Part shown: positions 1 to 8,256 of the stretch, piece after piece | How the letters are laid out: every line of letters starts with the position of its first letter | How positions within the stretch are numbered: the first letter of the stretch is position 1 | Notes under the pieces: model-generated | Told to the model about the DNA's origin: nothing | Seen by the model: the letters and a program-made list of their open reading frames with translations, nothing else | Database searches by the model: none | Assembly (NCBI GenBank): GCA_943331005.2 | Contig: CALQJX020000032.1 | Span: 1-35,181, forward strand | From: Bordetella parapertussis | GTDB taxonomy: Bacteria > Bacteroidota > Bacteroidia > Chitinophagales > Chitinophagaceae | Reading direction: 5' to 3' | Length of the DNA: 35,181 nt | Made by a program: the position numbers and the translations under genes

Positions 1-3000
1 GCGTACAGTTAAGTGTTGTTGTACCTGATGCACATACGTTGGCCGCACCGGTGATGATGCCGGGTAGTGCATTGATCGTTACGATAGCTGTCTTGCGGCA
101 GCCGGTTGGCAGTGTATATGTTACTGTTGCTGTACCGTTGGTAATACCTGTCACAACACCTGTTGCTGCTATAACCGAAGCCGAACCTGTGCCTGATGTA
201 ATAGACCATGTACCTGTAGCAGGCACGCAGCTCAGTGTGGTGGTCTGACCAACACATACTGAAAGAGCACCTGTTATTGCTCCGGGTAATGGGTTCACAG
301 TGATCGGTGAGGATACCAGTGAACAGCCTGATGTTAAAGTATAAGTTACGGTACACGTGCCTGCGGATACGCCACCATAAGTACCTGAACCGGCAGCTAT
401 GGTGCCTATACCTGCACATGCCGAACTCCAGGTACCACCTGATGGTGTACCACTCAGGGTGAGTGTAGAACCTTCACATACCTGAAGACCTGCACCGCTA
501 GGGGTGATGCCGGTAGGCAGTGCGTTCACCAGTACTACTGCAGAACGGCTGCAACCGCCAACCGTATATATAATAGAGGTAGTACCAGCGCTCAGTCCGG
601 TAACTACGCCTGATGTTGATACAGTACCTACAGCCGGAGTGCTGCTACTCCATGTGCCGCCGGTAGTAGTGCTTGTAAGAGTTGTAGTGCCGTTCACACA
701 GATACTCGTGATGCCTGTTATGACTGCAGGAAGCGGATTCACTGTTAAAGCTGCACTCCTTACACAGCCCGTTGGCAGGGAATAGGTAATAACGCATATG
801 CCGGAACCGGTAGAAGAAACTACACCAGTACCAATTCCAACTGTAGCTATACCCGGGCATGCACAAGACCATGTGCCACCACCAGGGAAACTGGTGAGCG
901 TAGTGCCTGTTCCGGCACATAAGGTAAGTGTTCCTCCAATTGTTGCCGGTAACGGATTTACTGTTGCAATTGATGTTACAAAACAGCCCGATCCCAATGA
1001 ATAAGTAACATTAGTATTACCTGCTGCAATACCTGTCAGCACGCCTGTGGTCGGATCTATCGTTCCGGCTGTAATGGTGCTAGTTGACCATACACCACCG
1101 GTTGCCGAGTTTGTAAGAGTTGATGTTGATCCGGCACAAACAGTCAGAGAACCGCCTATTGCACCAGGCAAAGTATTTACTGTAACTACTGTTGTAGCTG
1201 CACAACCTGTAGAGGGTATTGTATAAGATATTGTAGCAGTACCTGCCGATACGCCACCTATCAGGCCGGGGCTTAGTACGTTTGCTATGGTTAATGTGCT
1301 GCTGCTCCATACACCGCCCGGAGTAACGCAGGCAAGCAATGTAGAAGAACCTACACATACACCCAACGAGCCTGTGATAGCTGTTGGCGTAGGGTTAACT
1401 GTTACTATTGCAGATACACTACAACCTGCTGCAGTTGCATAGGTCACAGTACATGTTCCAACAGTAGTTCCCGAGAAAACACCAGTACCTGATATTGTAC
1501 TGCCGGCACAGCAAGACCAGCCACCTATTGCAGGACTGCTCGATAATGTTGTAGTACTTCCCTGACATACGGTCAGAGTTCCGGTAATAGCGCCCGGAGT
1601 AGCATCAACAGTAACTACAGCTGTAGTAAAGCAACCACTGCCTGATGTATATGTAATAGTAGACGTTCCTGCTGTTACGCCGCAATAAATACCCGTAGCA
1701 ATATCAATGGTGCAAACCGATGTAGTGCCGCTGATCCATGTGCCTCCTGCAGTTGCGCTGGAAAGGGTAGCACAGGATGATTCACAGGTATTCATAGTGC
1801 CTGTTATAGCCGCTGGTGTGCCATTCACAGTTACTGTAGCCATAGCTATGCAACCCGATGGCAGTGAATAGGTTATGATGCAGGTGCCTGCACCTGTACC
1901 TGTTACCAAACCTGTGCCAAGACCCACAGTAGCTATTGCTGGGCAGGTGCAAGACCATGTGCCGCCTCCGGTAGTATGAGATAAAGTGGTTGTATTGCCT
2001 ATACAAATACTAAGTGTACCTGTTGGCGCGGGCGGGGCTGCAGTGACGGTAACTACCGATGAAGTAAAGCAACCTGAACCTACCGAATAAGTTATACGTG
2101 TCGTTCCTGTAGCCAAACCGGTTACCACTCCCGTAGTAGATATTGTTCCAACAGTAGTTGTGCTGCTGTTCCAGGTGCCACCAGGAGAGGCATGCGCCAA
2201 TGCGGTGGTAGATCCTACGCAGGTCGTCAAAGATCCCGTTATGGGGCCAGGAGTTGTTACCACATTTACAGTAGTAATTACAGAACAACCTCCCACACGG
2301 TAGGTGATAATTGCACTACCTGCAGAAACTCCGGTAACTATGCCGGTAGTAACACCAACACCGGCAATACCTGCAGCACTGGTAAACCAGAAACCTCCTG
2401 TTGGTGTGCTGGCTAGTGCGGTTGTCGATCCTACGCAAACTCCCAGTGCGCCTGTTATAGTGGTAGGGTATGGGTTTACTGTTATAGTGAGTACAGAGTA
2501 GCAGGTTGCTATACCATAAGATATTACTGATGTCCCAAGTGTCAGACCCATTACAACGCCTGTTGTCGGATTTACTGTTGCTACAGTAGTATTAGAACTG
2601 CTCCAGGCACCCCCACCTATAGTATTTGCTAGTGTTGTGGTTGAACCAAGACACACAGTTGGTATACCTGTTATTGGTCCGGGAGAAGTAACTACAGTTA
2701 CTGTTCTTGTTACATAACAGCCACCAAAAGCATAGGTAATTACGGTAGTACCTGCACCAACACCCGTCATGATACCGCTGGATGAGCCTATTGAAGCAAC
2801 AGCAGTATTACTACTGGTCCAGCTGCCTCCGGTTGTGGTGCTGCTTAATGTTACTACAGAACCAACGCATATAGTAGAAGTACCAGTTATTGGTGCCGGA
2901 TTGGGGTTCATGGTAACAATGCTGGTGCCAGATGATGTACAAACACCATTAGAAAGGGAGGCTGTATAAGTAATTGTTGCCGGTGCTGTTATGCCTGTAG

Positions 3001-4912
3001 GATGCATATAAACTGGATTCAGTGCAGTTCCTGAATAGGCAGTGGCAAAAGCAGCATCATTGAATAAGTAAGTAGTTGGTGTCCATGTAGGCGCACCAAT
3101 AACACCTGTTATGGTAACACTGTCTATGTAAATGTTGTTGCCATTGGCACTCGTACCGGTAATGGTAATGTAATTGGCACTGCCGGTAAGTGTAGTGGGT
3201 AAGGTGTAGGTATACTGATACCAGCCTGATCCGCCGGGAGTAGAGGTGCCGGATATTGGTCCGGTTATAGCTAGTCCTGCTCTTCGGGGAATGATGCCGA
3301 TAGTACCGGTTCCACCCGACGATCCGGTAAGAAATATATTCAGCGTTTCTGCATTATAGGTTGCCGTATTGTAGGCAGTGGTAGCGTCTCTATATACCCA
3401 GATAGAGAAAGTTGCAGATGAAACACCTACCATGCTGAAGTTGGGAGATTGAATGTAGGCTGTAGTTCCTGCGCCAAGGCTTCTGCTGTGAAAGTTGGCA
3501 ACATAGTTTCCCGATACAGCTGCTGTGATTACAGGGTTCACAGCTGTTGCTCCTAATTCCTGATACCAGGTGGCCGGAGTAGCACCTACATAGGTCCATC
3601 CATCAACCATTACACCGGCAGTAGTCGGCATACTATTTTCCCAACTCTGCGGAGGGATAAGATTATAAGTTGTGGCTCCTGCAGCGGTCAATATGAGGGA
3701 TCCGTTGTCACAAACAGATGCCGGTACGGGTGAAATACTCAAGGATGGTGGTGCAGTATTTACGGTAACTGCCGCCGTTCGGTAACATCCCGAAGGTGTT
3801 GTGTAAGTAATGTTTGTAATTCCGGCAATACTTGGCGTAAGTATGCCCGATGAAGAACCTATGGTAGCTATATAACCGGTGCTGGTACTCCAGGTACCGC
3901 CGGTAACAGTATTACTATATGTTCCTGTTGCACTAGAGCATAAAGGATTCGGACCGCCTATAGCTGGGAGTGTGGTAGCATCTACAGTAACTACTTTTGT
4001 AGCTACACAAGCACCTGCAGAATAAGTGTAAGATATAGTAGTAGTGCCTGCAGTTATTGGTGTAAACACACCGGTAGAACTGATACTACCTACAGCCGGA
4101 GTAGAACTGCTCCAGGTTCCGCCAGATGTAGAATCGGTGTATGTAGGTGTGGTGCCCATACATACAACATTCGGTCCGTTGATAGGGCTGATGTTATCGA
4201 ATGTAATGGTGCAGTTCCTTATGCTCTGTGTACTCCATGCACCACCCGTAGAAGCGCAGAAGCCAAAATAAAGAGAGGTGGAAGTAATAGGGAAAGTTCC
4301 CGTCATACTAGGTATGGCACTATGATTGAAATATACTTTCACCTGTCCGCCTGCATAAGTAAGTTTCACATGGTGCCAGCCACCATCTGTTACAAATACC
4401 TGATTGTTCATATTGCCCAGCCTGTTGGTGGTCACACCTTCTACGTAAGTTCCGGTAAAACCGGTTGGATATCCATAGAGTGAAATGAGCGGATCATTAG
4501 CTACACCGTCATTATCGTAATTGTCCAGTACCAGCACCAGACCATTAGGGTTGGTGGGCAATCCAACACCACCACCGCCAACAAAACCGGTAAGCGGGCT
4601 CAATATCCAGAATGCGATACCATCTGCTATAGCCCATGCAGAAGTACTTGGTATTACCTGGAATTCAAATTCTGCAGTAAAAGATCCGCAGCCGGTTAGG
4701 GTTATAGGGGTACTTGTGTATATGCGACCATTCTGGCTGCCTGCAGGAGCGGTCAGCTGAATGGCACTACCCGCTACGGTGGCAGTACCACCTGTTACCC
4801 ATGGCGTTGTAAAAACCGGTGTTCCTCCTGTGGCAAAAGATACCGTGGTTTGGGCAATTGAATCAAAAAAGCATATAAAACAGAGTACTACTAAAAGTAG
4901 GCACTTTTTCAT
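1..4912 (-). CDS. Giant secreted repeat protein (lectin-like domain plus Ig-like repeats), 3' end outside window
   Basis: Reading from the ATG at 4912 the frame stays open for 1637 codons and leaves the window at base 1. Residues 1-20 form a signal peptide (MKK, hydrophobic core, cleavage near SIA-Q). Residues about 21-230 resemble an L-type lectin/ConA-like fold: IADGIAFWI near 95, VLDNYDNDG near 135 and GWHHVKLTYAGG near 178. About 15 Ig-like (BIG_2-like) repeats follow, each with a core like VCVGSTTTL, GG-W-SS, G-VTG and a terminal VTVNP. Their conserved Trp codons lie at + positions 206, 428, 650, 869, 1088, 1307, 1517, 1736, 1955, 2171, 2387, 2603, 2819, 3890 and 4112, so units are 70-74 residues. 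A different beta-rich segment (residues about 398-680) splits repeats 2 and 3. Probably a surface adhesin or gliding-type filament exported by T9SS; the sorting domain would lie off the left edge. Fold calls are by eye. Confidence 0.85.
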   Translation of the reverse strand, partial: MKKCLLLVVLCFICFFDSIAQTTVSFATGGTPVFTTPWVTGGTATVAGSAIQLTAPAGSQNGRIYTSTPITLTGCGSFTAEFEFQVIPSTSAWAIADGIAFWILSPLTGFVGGGGVGLPTNPNGLVLVLDNYDNDGVANDPLISLYGYPTGFTGTYVEGVTTNRLGNMNNQVFVTDGGWHHVKLTYAGGQVKVYFNHSAIPSMTGTFPITSTSLYFGFCASTGGAWSTQSIRNCTITFDNISPINGPNVVCMGTTPTYTDSTSGGTWSSSTPAVGSISSTGVFTPITAGTTTISYTYSAGACVATKVVTVDATTLPAIGGPNPLCSSATGTYSNTVTGGTWSTSTGYIATIGSSSGILTPSIAGITNITYTTPSGCYRTAAVTVNTAPPSLSISPVPASVCDNGSLILTAAGATTYNLIPPQSWENSMPTTAGVMVDGWTYVGATPATWYQELGATAVNPVITAAVSGNYVANFHSRSLGAGTTAYIQSPNFSMVGVSSATFSIWVYRDATTAYNTATYNAETLNIFLTGSSGGTGTIGIIPRRAGLAITGPISGTSTPGGSGWYQYTYTLPTTLTGSANYITITGTSANGNNIYIDSVTITGVIGAPTWTPTTYLFNDAAFATAYSGTALNPVYMHPTGITAPATITYTASLSNGVCTSSGTSIVTMNPNPAPITGTSTICVGSVVTLSSTTTGGSWTSSNTAVASIGSSSGIMTGVGAGTTVITYAFGGCYVTRTVTVVTSPGPITGIPTVCLGSTTTLANTIGGGAWSSSNTTVATVNPTTGVVMGLTLGTSVISYGIATCYSVLTITVNPYPTTITGALGVCVGSTTALASTPTGGFWFTSAAGIAGVGVTTGIVTGVSAGSAIITYRVGGCSVITTVNVVTTPGPITGSLTTCVGSTTALAHASPGGTWNSSTTTVGTISTTGVVTGLATGTTRITYSVGSGCFTSSVVTVTAAPPAPTGTLSICIGNTTTLSHTTGGGTWSCTCPAIATVGLGTGLVTGTGAGTCIITYSLPSGCIAMATVTVNGTPAAITGTMNTCESSCATLSSATAGGTWISGTTSVCTIDIATGIYCGVTAGTSTITYTSGSGCFTTAVVTVDATPGAITGTLTVCQGSTTTLSSSPAIGGWSCCAGSTISGTGVFSGTTVGTCTVTYATAAGCSVSAIVTVNPTPTAITGSLGVCVGSSTLLACVTPGGVWSSSTLTIANVLSPGLIGGVSAGTATISYTIPSTGCAATTVVTVNTLPGAIGGSLTVCAGSTSTLTNSATGGVWSTSTITAGTIDPTTGVLTGIAAGNTNVTYSLGSGCFVTSIATVNPLPATIGGTLTLCAGTGTTLTSFPGGGTWSCACPGIATVGIGTGVVSSTGSGICVITYSLPTGCVRSAALTVNPLPAVITGITSICVNGTTTLTSTTTGGTWSSSTPAVGTVSTSGVVTGLSAGTTSIIYTVGGCSRSAVVLVNALPTGITPSGAGLQVCEGSTLTLSGTPSGGTWSSACAGIGTIAAGSGTYGGVSAGTCTVTYTLTSGCSLVSSPITVNPLPGAITGALSVCVGQTTTLSCVPATGTWSITSGTGSASVIAATGVVTGITNGTATVTYTLPTGCRKTAIVTINALPGIITGAANVCASGTTTLNCT
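3..2870 (-). repeat. Tandem Ig-like coding repeats, 210-222 bp units
   Basis: Thirteen consecutive units lie here, measured between conserved Trp codons (spacings 222, 222, 219, 219, 219, 210, 219, 219, 216, 216, 216 and 216 bp). A further partial unit is cut by the window edge. Units share protein motifs but differ at many codon positions, so this is an old, diverged array. Unit length falls from 222 bp near the left edge to 216 bp nearer the N-terminus. Confidence 0.8.
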
Positions 4913-4958
4913 AATATATATATTACTATTGAATTTTATCTAAAAATACCGTATCCTA

Positions 4959-4966
4959 CAAAAATA
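4959..4966 (-). promoter_or_regulatory. Candidate -7 box for the giant repeat protein
   Basis: On the minus strand this reads TATTTTTG, an exact match to the Bacteroidota TAnnTTTG -7 element, 46 bp upstream of the ATG at 4912. No TTTG sits at the usual 19-21 bp upstream, so the call is tentative. The surrounding 4913-5160 is AT-rich and holds no gene. Confidence 0.35.
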
Positions 4967-5160
4967 ATTATATTTTATGCTAATTTCTACTATTTACAAA
5001 AGAAATATTCATAGCTCTCCAATACGTTTTTTTCAAAATAACCACTCGTTATTATTCCAGTAAAAATTATATTTAAACATAAAATGTCATCTAACAAGGC
5101 GTCATAATTTTTCCAGAAGTTAGGATTTAAGCACATAATTTTACATGCAATGTAATTGGC

Positions 5161-5198
5161 ATAAAAAAAGCAGGCAGCGAAAACTGTCGCTGCCTGCT
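5161..5198 (-). terminator. Rho-independent terminator of the rpsU-xerC-hpf unit
   Basis: A perfect 12-bp stem (5169-5180 with 5187-5198, arm AGCAGGCAGCGA) closes a 6-nt loop. On the minus strand it is followed by a run of seven T. It lies 20 bp past the hpf stop codon. Confidence 0.92.
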
Positions 5199-5217
5199 AG
5201 TTGAATATTGAATATTT

Positions 5218-5523
5218 TTAATGTTGGGTCATCTGTTTTTCTTTCTTGCGCTTTACCTGATTTACCAGTGAGTCAAAAGCAAGGTCAAATGACTGTTCAA
5301 AAGTTTTGCTCTGATGCTTTACAAAATAAGATTGCTTCGGAACATATACTTTTATTTCTGCAACTTTATCTCTAACATGATGAGATAGGTTATCCAGTTT
5401 CAGGTACACTTCTGCACCTATGATCTTGTCGTGAAAAGTTTTCAATTTCTCAATCTTTGCATTTACGTGTTCAAGCAATTTGCTGTCGGCATTAAAATGC
5501 ACTGTCTGGATCTGTACATTCAT
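5218..5523 (-). CDS. hpf: Ribosome hibernation-promoting factor, short form (HPF/RaiA)
   Basis: This 101-residue protein has the beta-alpha-beta-beta-beta-alpha pattern of the S30AE/HPF family, from the N-terminal MNVQIQTVHFNADSKLLEHV to a basic C-terminal helix (VNQVKRKKEK). It binds between the 30S head and body and, with partners, parks idle ribosomes in stationary phase (family knowledge). The length fits the short form, without the C-terminal dimerisation domain of long HPF. It starts 28 bp after xerC on the same strand and ends just before a strong terminator, so it is the last gene of the unit. Confidence 0.9.
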   Translation of the reverse strand: MNVQIQTVHFNADSKLLEHVNAKIEKLKTFHDKIIGAEVYLKLDNLSHHVRDKVAEIKVYVPKQSYFVKHQSKTFEQSFDLAFDSLVNQVKRKKEKQMTQH

Positions 5524-5551
5524 GGTCTAAATTTTTAATGGTTAAAAATCA

Positions 5552-6442
5552 TCATCCTCTCGGGTGATTTTGCTTGTGAATTTCTTTTAATTTCTCAATG
5601 TTATTGCTTGTATAGACCTGGGTTGCTGCAAGGCTGCTATGTCCGAGTAAGTCCTTGATTGCCTGAATATTGGCACCATTGTTCAGCAGATGTGTTGCAA
5701 AAGAATGTCGCAATACGTGTGGGCTTTTCTTTTTCATGGTCGTACTCATTCCCATATACCTCCTCACTGTTCTGTAAATATAGTTAGCATAAAGCGGTTT
5801 TCCACTAATTAATTGCAGCAAATACTCACTATTAACTTTTTCTTGCTTTCCCTTTTCCTGCAGGTATTCTTTAATAGAATCGAGTAGGGCAGCACTGGCG
5901 GGCATAAGCCTTTCCTTATTACCTTTTCCCAATATTCTTATCTGGTTCAGGCTCCATTCTATGTCTTTTTCTTTCAGTTCCTGCAACTCATTTCTACGCA
6001 TGCCTGTAGCATACAGCAATTCACAGATCATTCGGTCTGTTGCCCCCTGAAACCCTTCTTCAAATTGCAGCTCTTCCAGCATAAAGCTGGTTTCAGACTC
6101 TTTCAGCGCCACCGGCAATCGTTCCGGTAACTTTTGAGCATGCAGTTTTCTTATCGGATTTACATCAGTATAGCCGGTTTTGCGCAGATATTTGAAGAAG
6201 GCACTAAGACTGGATAATTTTCGATTCAGAGTTCTGGAAGCCAGTTTAGCTTCTTTCTGTGTTGCCAGCCAACCCCTTATGTGGAAGTGTGTAATGGAAT
6301 GAATTTCAGATAGACCGTAGGTGGTATGCAGGAAATCTCTGAAATCCCTTATGTCGTTTTCATAAGCATTCAAGGTATGAGGTGAGTATCTTTTCTCAAA
6401 CCTCATATGATGTAAAAAGTCAGTTAACCTTTCATCGACCAT
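5552..6442 (-). CDS. xerC: Tyrosine recombinase XerC/XerD type
   Basis: This 296-residue site-specific recombinase presumably resolves chromosome dimers. Residues about 1-90 form the SAM-like DNA-binding domain (RYSPHTLNAYENDIRDF). The catalytic domain carries the full active site: R149 (TGMRRNEL), K173 (GKGNKER), H242 and R245 (HVLRHSFATH), H268 (LGHSS) and the nucleophile Y277 (TQVYT). It lies between rpsU and hpf, an order often seen in Bacteroidota, which favours the housekeeping Xer over a mobile-element integrase. I use xerC by context; sequence alone does not separate it from xerD. The start codon sits only 8 nt after a 38-nt hairpin that could control its expression. Confidence 0.88.
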   Translation of the reverse strand: MVDERLTDFLHHMRFEKRYSPHTLNAYENDIRDFRDFLHTTYGLSEIHSITHFHIRGWLATQKEAKLASRTLNRKLSSLSAFFKYLRKTGYTDVNPIRKLHAQKLPERLPVALKESETSFMLEELQFEEGFQGATDRMICELLYATGMRRNELQELKEKDIEWSLNQIRILGKGNKERLMPASAALLDSIKEYLQEKGKQEKVNSEYLLQLISGKPLYANYIYRTVRRYMGMSTTMKKKSPHVLRHSFATHLLNNGANIQAIKDLLGHSSLAATQVYTSNNIEKLKEIHKQNHPRG

Positions 6443-6450
6443 AATAAATA

Positions 6451-6488
6451 ACCCGCAAATGTAAATTTACGAATTTACATTTGCGGGT
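6451..6488 (-). terminator. 17-bp hairpin between rpsU and xerC (terminator or attenuator)
   Basis: A perfect 17-bp inverted repeat (6451-6467 with 6472-6488) has a 4-nt loop. On the minus strand it is followed by TATTTATT and then at once by the xerC ATG. It probably ends most rpsU transcripts, letting only some RNA polymerase read into xerC-hpf. The T tract is interrupted, so partial termination is plausible. Confidence 0.65.
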
Positions 6489-6537
6489 GCAAATTTATTT
6501 TTGAACTATCCCCCTGAGAGGTAAAGATCAGAAAATA

Positions 6538-6735
6538 TTACTTGTCCAGTGCTCCGGTTTCCATCTGAAGACGGTATACCGCTTTCAGAACCTGAGTACG
6601 ACGCCTGATTGAAGGCTTTGTGAACGATTGACGGTCACGAAGCTGGTTCAGTACACGTGATTTTTCGTACTTCTTCTTGTACTTTTTCAGCGCTTTGTCA
6701 ATATTTTCGCAGTCTTTTGAGTCGATTATAAGCAT
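6538..6735 (-). CDS. rpsU: 30S ribosomal protein bS21
   Basis: This 65-residue basic protein (MLIIDSKDCENIDKALKKYK) matches bS21 in length, in the RQSFTKPSIRRR segment and in its Lys/Arg content. An upstream in-frame ATG at 6786 would add 17 residues, but that start lies upstream of or within the promoter box and the leader holding the Shine-Dalgarno site, so 6735 is preferred. In Bacteroidota bS21 helps sequester the anti-Shine-Dalgarno end of 16S rRNA (published structural work). The gene is first in the rpsU-xerC-hpf unit. Confidence 0.93.
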   Translation of the reverse strand: MLIIDSKDCENIDKALKKYKKKYEKSRVLNQLRDRQSFTKPSIRRRTQVLKAVYRLQMETGALDK

Positions 6736-6745
6736 ATTTTTATAT

Positions 6746-6752
6746 CCCCTTT
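6746..6752 (-). promoter_or_regulatory. Strong Shine-Dalgarno site of rpsU
   Basis: The minus strand reads AAAGGGG ten bases before the rpsU ATG. It can pair over 7 bases (one G-U) with the 16S tail UUUCCUC. Such sites are rare in this window and in Bacteroidota generally. It fits the model in which bS21 controls its own translation by masking the anti-SD. Confidence 0.65.
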
Positions 6753-6767
6753 TGCTGTTTAGGAATG

Positions 6768-6798
6768 CAAAGGTAATTATTTTCATAAATCGAACAAA
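6768..6798 (-). promoter_or_regulatory. rpsU promoter
   Basis: The minus strand carries TTTG (6798-6795), 19 bp of spacer, then TACCTTTG (6775-6768). Both boxes and the spacing fit the Bacteroidota housekeeping promoter. The -7 box ends about 32 bp before the rpsU ATG. Confidence 0.75.
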
Positions 6799-6850
6799 TA
6801 TTTTTAACAGTTCTTGAAAATTAATTTCCCCATAAATTCAATTACATCTT

Positions 6851-6884
6851 TTTGCTGCCCATTTTTACATAATCTGTACCTTCG
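6851..6884 (+). promoter_or_regulatory. Candidate promoter of the sugar-phosphate transferase
   Basis: TTTG (6851-6854), a 22-bp spacer and TACCTTCG (6877-6884) lie 16 bp before the ATG at 6901. This favours the 6901 start over the upstream in-frame ATG at 6814, which lies before the promoter. Confidence 0.5.
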
Positions 6885-6900
6885 CCCGGCAATTTACAGC

Positions 6901-7533
6901 ATGCAAAAAGCACCATCCGGCATTTATATTACTGTCATTAAACCGTTTCTCGACTTTACGGTGGCTTTGCTTGCATTCACTATATTGCTGCCTGTGTTTA
7001 TTATAGTAGTACTGTTACTTACTGTAGCAAATTCAGGCAAACCGTTTTTCTTTCAGCTCAGGCCCGGCAGGAACGAGCAGATCTTTAAGGTCATCAAGTT
7101 CAAAACAATGAACGACAGGAAAGATGAAAATGGCACATTGCTACCCGATGCACAAAGACTTACTGCCATTGGTAATTTCGTAAGAAAAACATCTTTGGAT
7201 GAGATTCCACAATTGCTGAATGTAATAAAAGGCGATATGAGCATTGTAGGCCCAAGACCTCTGTTAGTTGAATACCTGCCACTTTACAACCATATTCAAA
7301 AACACAGGCATGATGTAAGACCTGGCATCACAGGCTGGGCGCAGGTAAATGGCAGGAATGCAATAGGCTGGAAACAGAAATTTGAATACGATATATGGTA
7401 TGTGAATAATATCTCTTTTCTCCTCGATCTCAGAATATTACTGAAAACAGTGAGGAATGTCGTTATTTCCGAAGGTATCAGTTCGGCAACATCCGTTACC
7501 ATGGAGAAATTCACTGGTAAGGAAAACAATTAA
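6901..7533 (+). CDS. Sugar-phosphate transferase (initiating phosphoglycosyl transferase, WcaJ/PglC family)
   Basis: These membrane enzymes move a sugar phosphate from a nucleotide sugar to undecaprenyl phosphate, starting a capsule, O-antigen or glycoprotein glycan (family knowledge). The 210-residue form is close to the minimal PglC size. Residues about 14-42 are hydrophobic with a central Pro31, as in the re-entrant membrane helix. Family motifs follow: KVIKFKTM (63-70), SLDEIPQLLNV with the catalytic pair D100-E101, DMSIVGPRP (112-120) and VRPGITGWAQVNGRN (139-153). No other polysaccharide genes lie nearby, so the pathway it serves cannot be told from this window. Confidence 0.9.
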   Translation: MQKAPSGIYITVIKPFLDFTVALLAFTILLPVFIIVVLLLTVANSGKPFFFQLRPGRNEQIFKVIKFKTMNDRKDENGTLLPDAQRLTAIGNFVRKTSLDEIPQLLNVIKGDMSIVGPRPLLVEYLPLYNHIQKHRHDVRPGITGWAQVNGRNAIGWKQKFEYDIWYVNNISFLLDLRILLKTVRNVVISEGISSATSVTMEKFTGKENN

Positions 7534-7613
7534 TTATATTTCACTTTTTACAATAGACTGATATTTTTCCTTTTTAAAAGAATGTATTTTCCTGTCTGCT
7601 AAAATGTTTATTT

Positions 7614-8144
7614 ATGATGCGATATGTAGCGCTTCTTCGTGGGATCAATGTTAGTGGACAAAAGAATATTAGAATGGAAGACCTGCGTGGATTTGTAGCC
7701 ATGCCGAGTTTGAAAAACATTGCTACTTATATCCAGACCGGAAATGTATTGTTCGATACCTATGAAACAAATGAGGAATTACTTACCCGGAAGCTGGAAA
7801 AACAATTGGAGGACATGCTGGGCTACAAAGTCAATGTTATACTCAGATCTTTAAAGGATCTGAAGAGTATAATTGACAATAATCCTTATGAGCATATTAA
7901 AAATGAAGAAAAGCCCGGCTTGTACGTCACCTTCCTATCCGAATCACCTGTTTTCGAGGTCTGTGGCTCTATGGGTATAGATTCCAATGATGCTGAATAC
8001 GCCTGTATAGTAAAAAAAGAGGTCTATGTAGTTAGCCCGAACTATGGCAAAACCTGCTTTTCCAATACATTCATAGAGAAGAAATTGGGAGTCGTAGCCA
8101 CTACCCGCAACTGGAATACTGTAAAAAAGTTGGTTCATCTCTGA
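7614..8144 (+). CDS. DUF1697 family protein
   Basis: A 176-residue soluble protein beginning MMRYVALLRGINVSGQKNIR. The opening YVALLRGINV, followed by YIQTGNVLF near residue 40, is the signature of the DUF1697 family. Function is not established. An ATG one codon downstream could also be the start. No promoter with both boxes was found in the 80 bp upstream, and it appears to be a single-gene unit. Confidence 0.8.
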   Translation: MMRYVALLRGINVSGQKNIRMEDLRGFVAMPSLKNIATYIQTGNVLFDTYETNEELLTRKLEKQLEDMLGYKVNVILRSLKDLKSIIDNNPYEHIKNEEKPGLYVTFLSESPVFEVCGSMGIDSNDAEYACIVKKEVYVVSPNYGKTCFSNTFIEKKLGVVATTRNWNTVKKLVHL

Positions 8145-8205
8145 TCCGTTCACCGACCATAAATGGTTATTTACCGCCTGCCTTCATTTCCTTACCTAAT
8201 ATCGC

Positions 8206-8236
8206 TTTTGCACGGTATTTGCTGTAGCTACATTTG
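8206..8236 (+). promoter_or_regulatory. Promoter of the LiaF-like gene
   Basis: TTTTG (8206-8210), an 18-bp spacer and TACATTTG (8229-8236) lie 20 bp before the ATG at 8257. Confidence 0.65.
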
Positions 8237-8256
8237 TTTCCATAAAACAAAGGAAC

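Noticed and set aside
39..4943. Several plus- and minus-strand frames of 60-136 codons within the giant repeat gene
   Set aside because: All are antisense or out-of-frame shadows of the single uninterrupted minus-strand frame, recurring with its repeat period.
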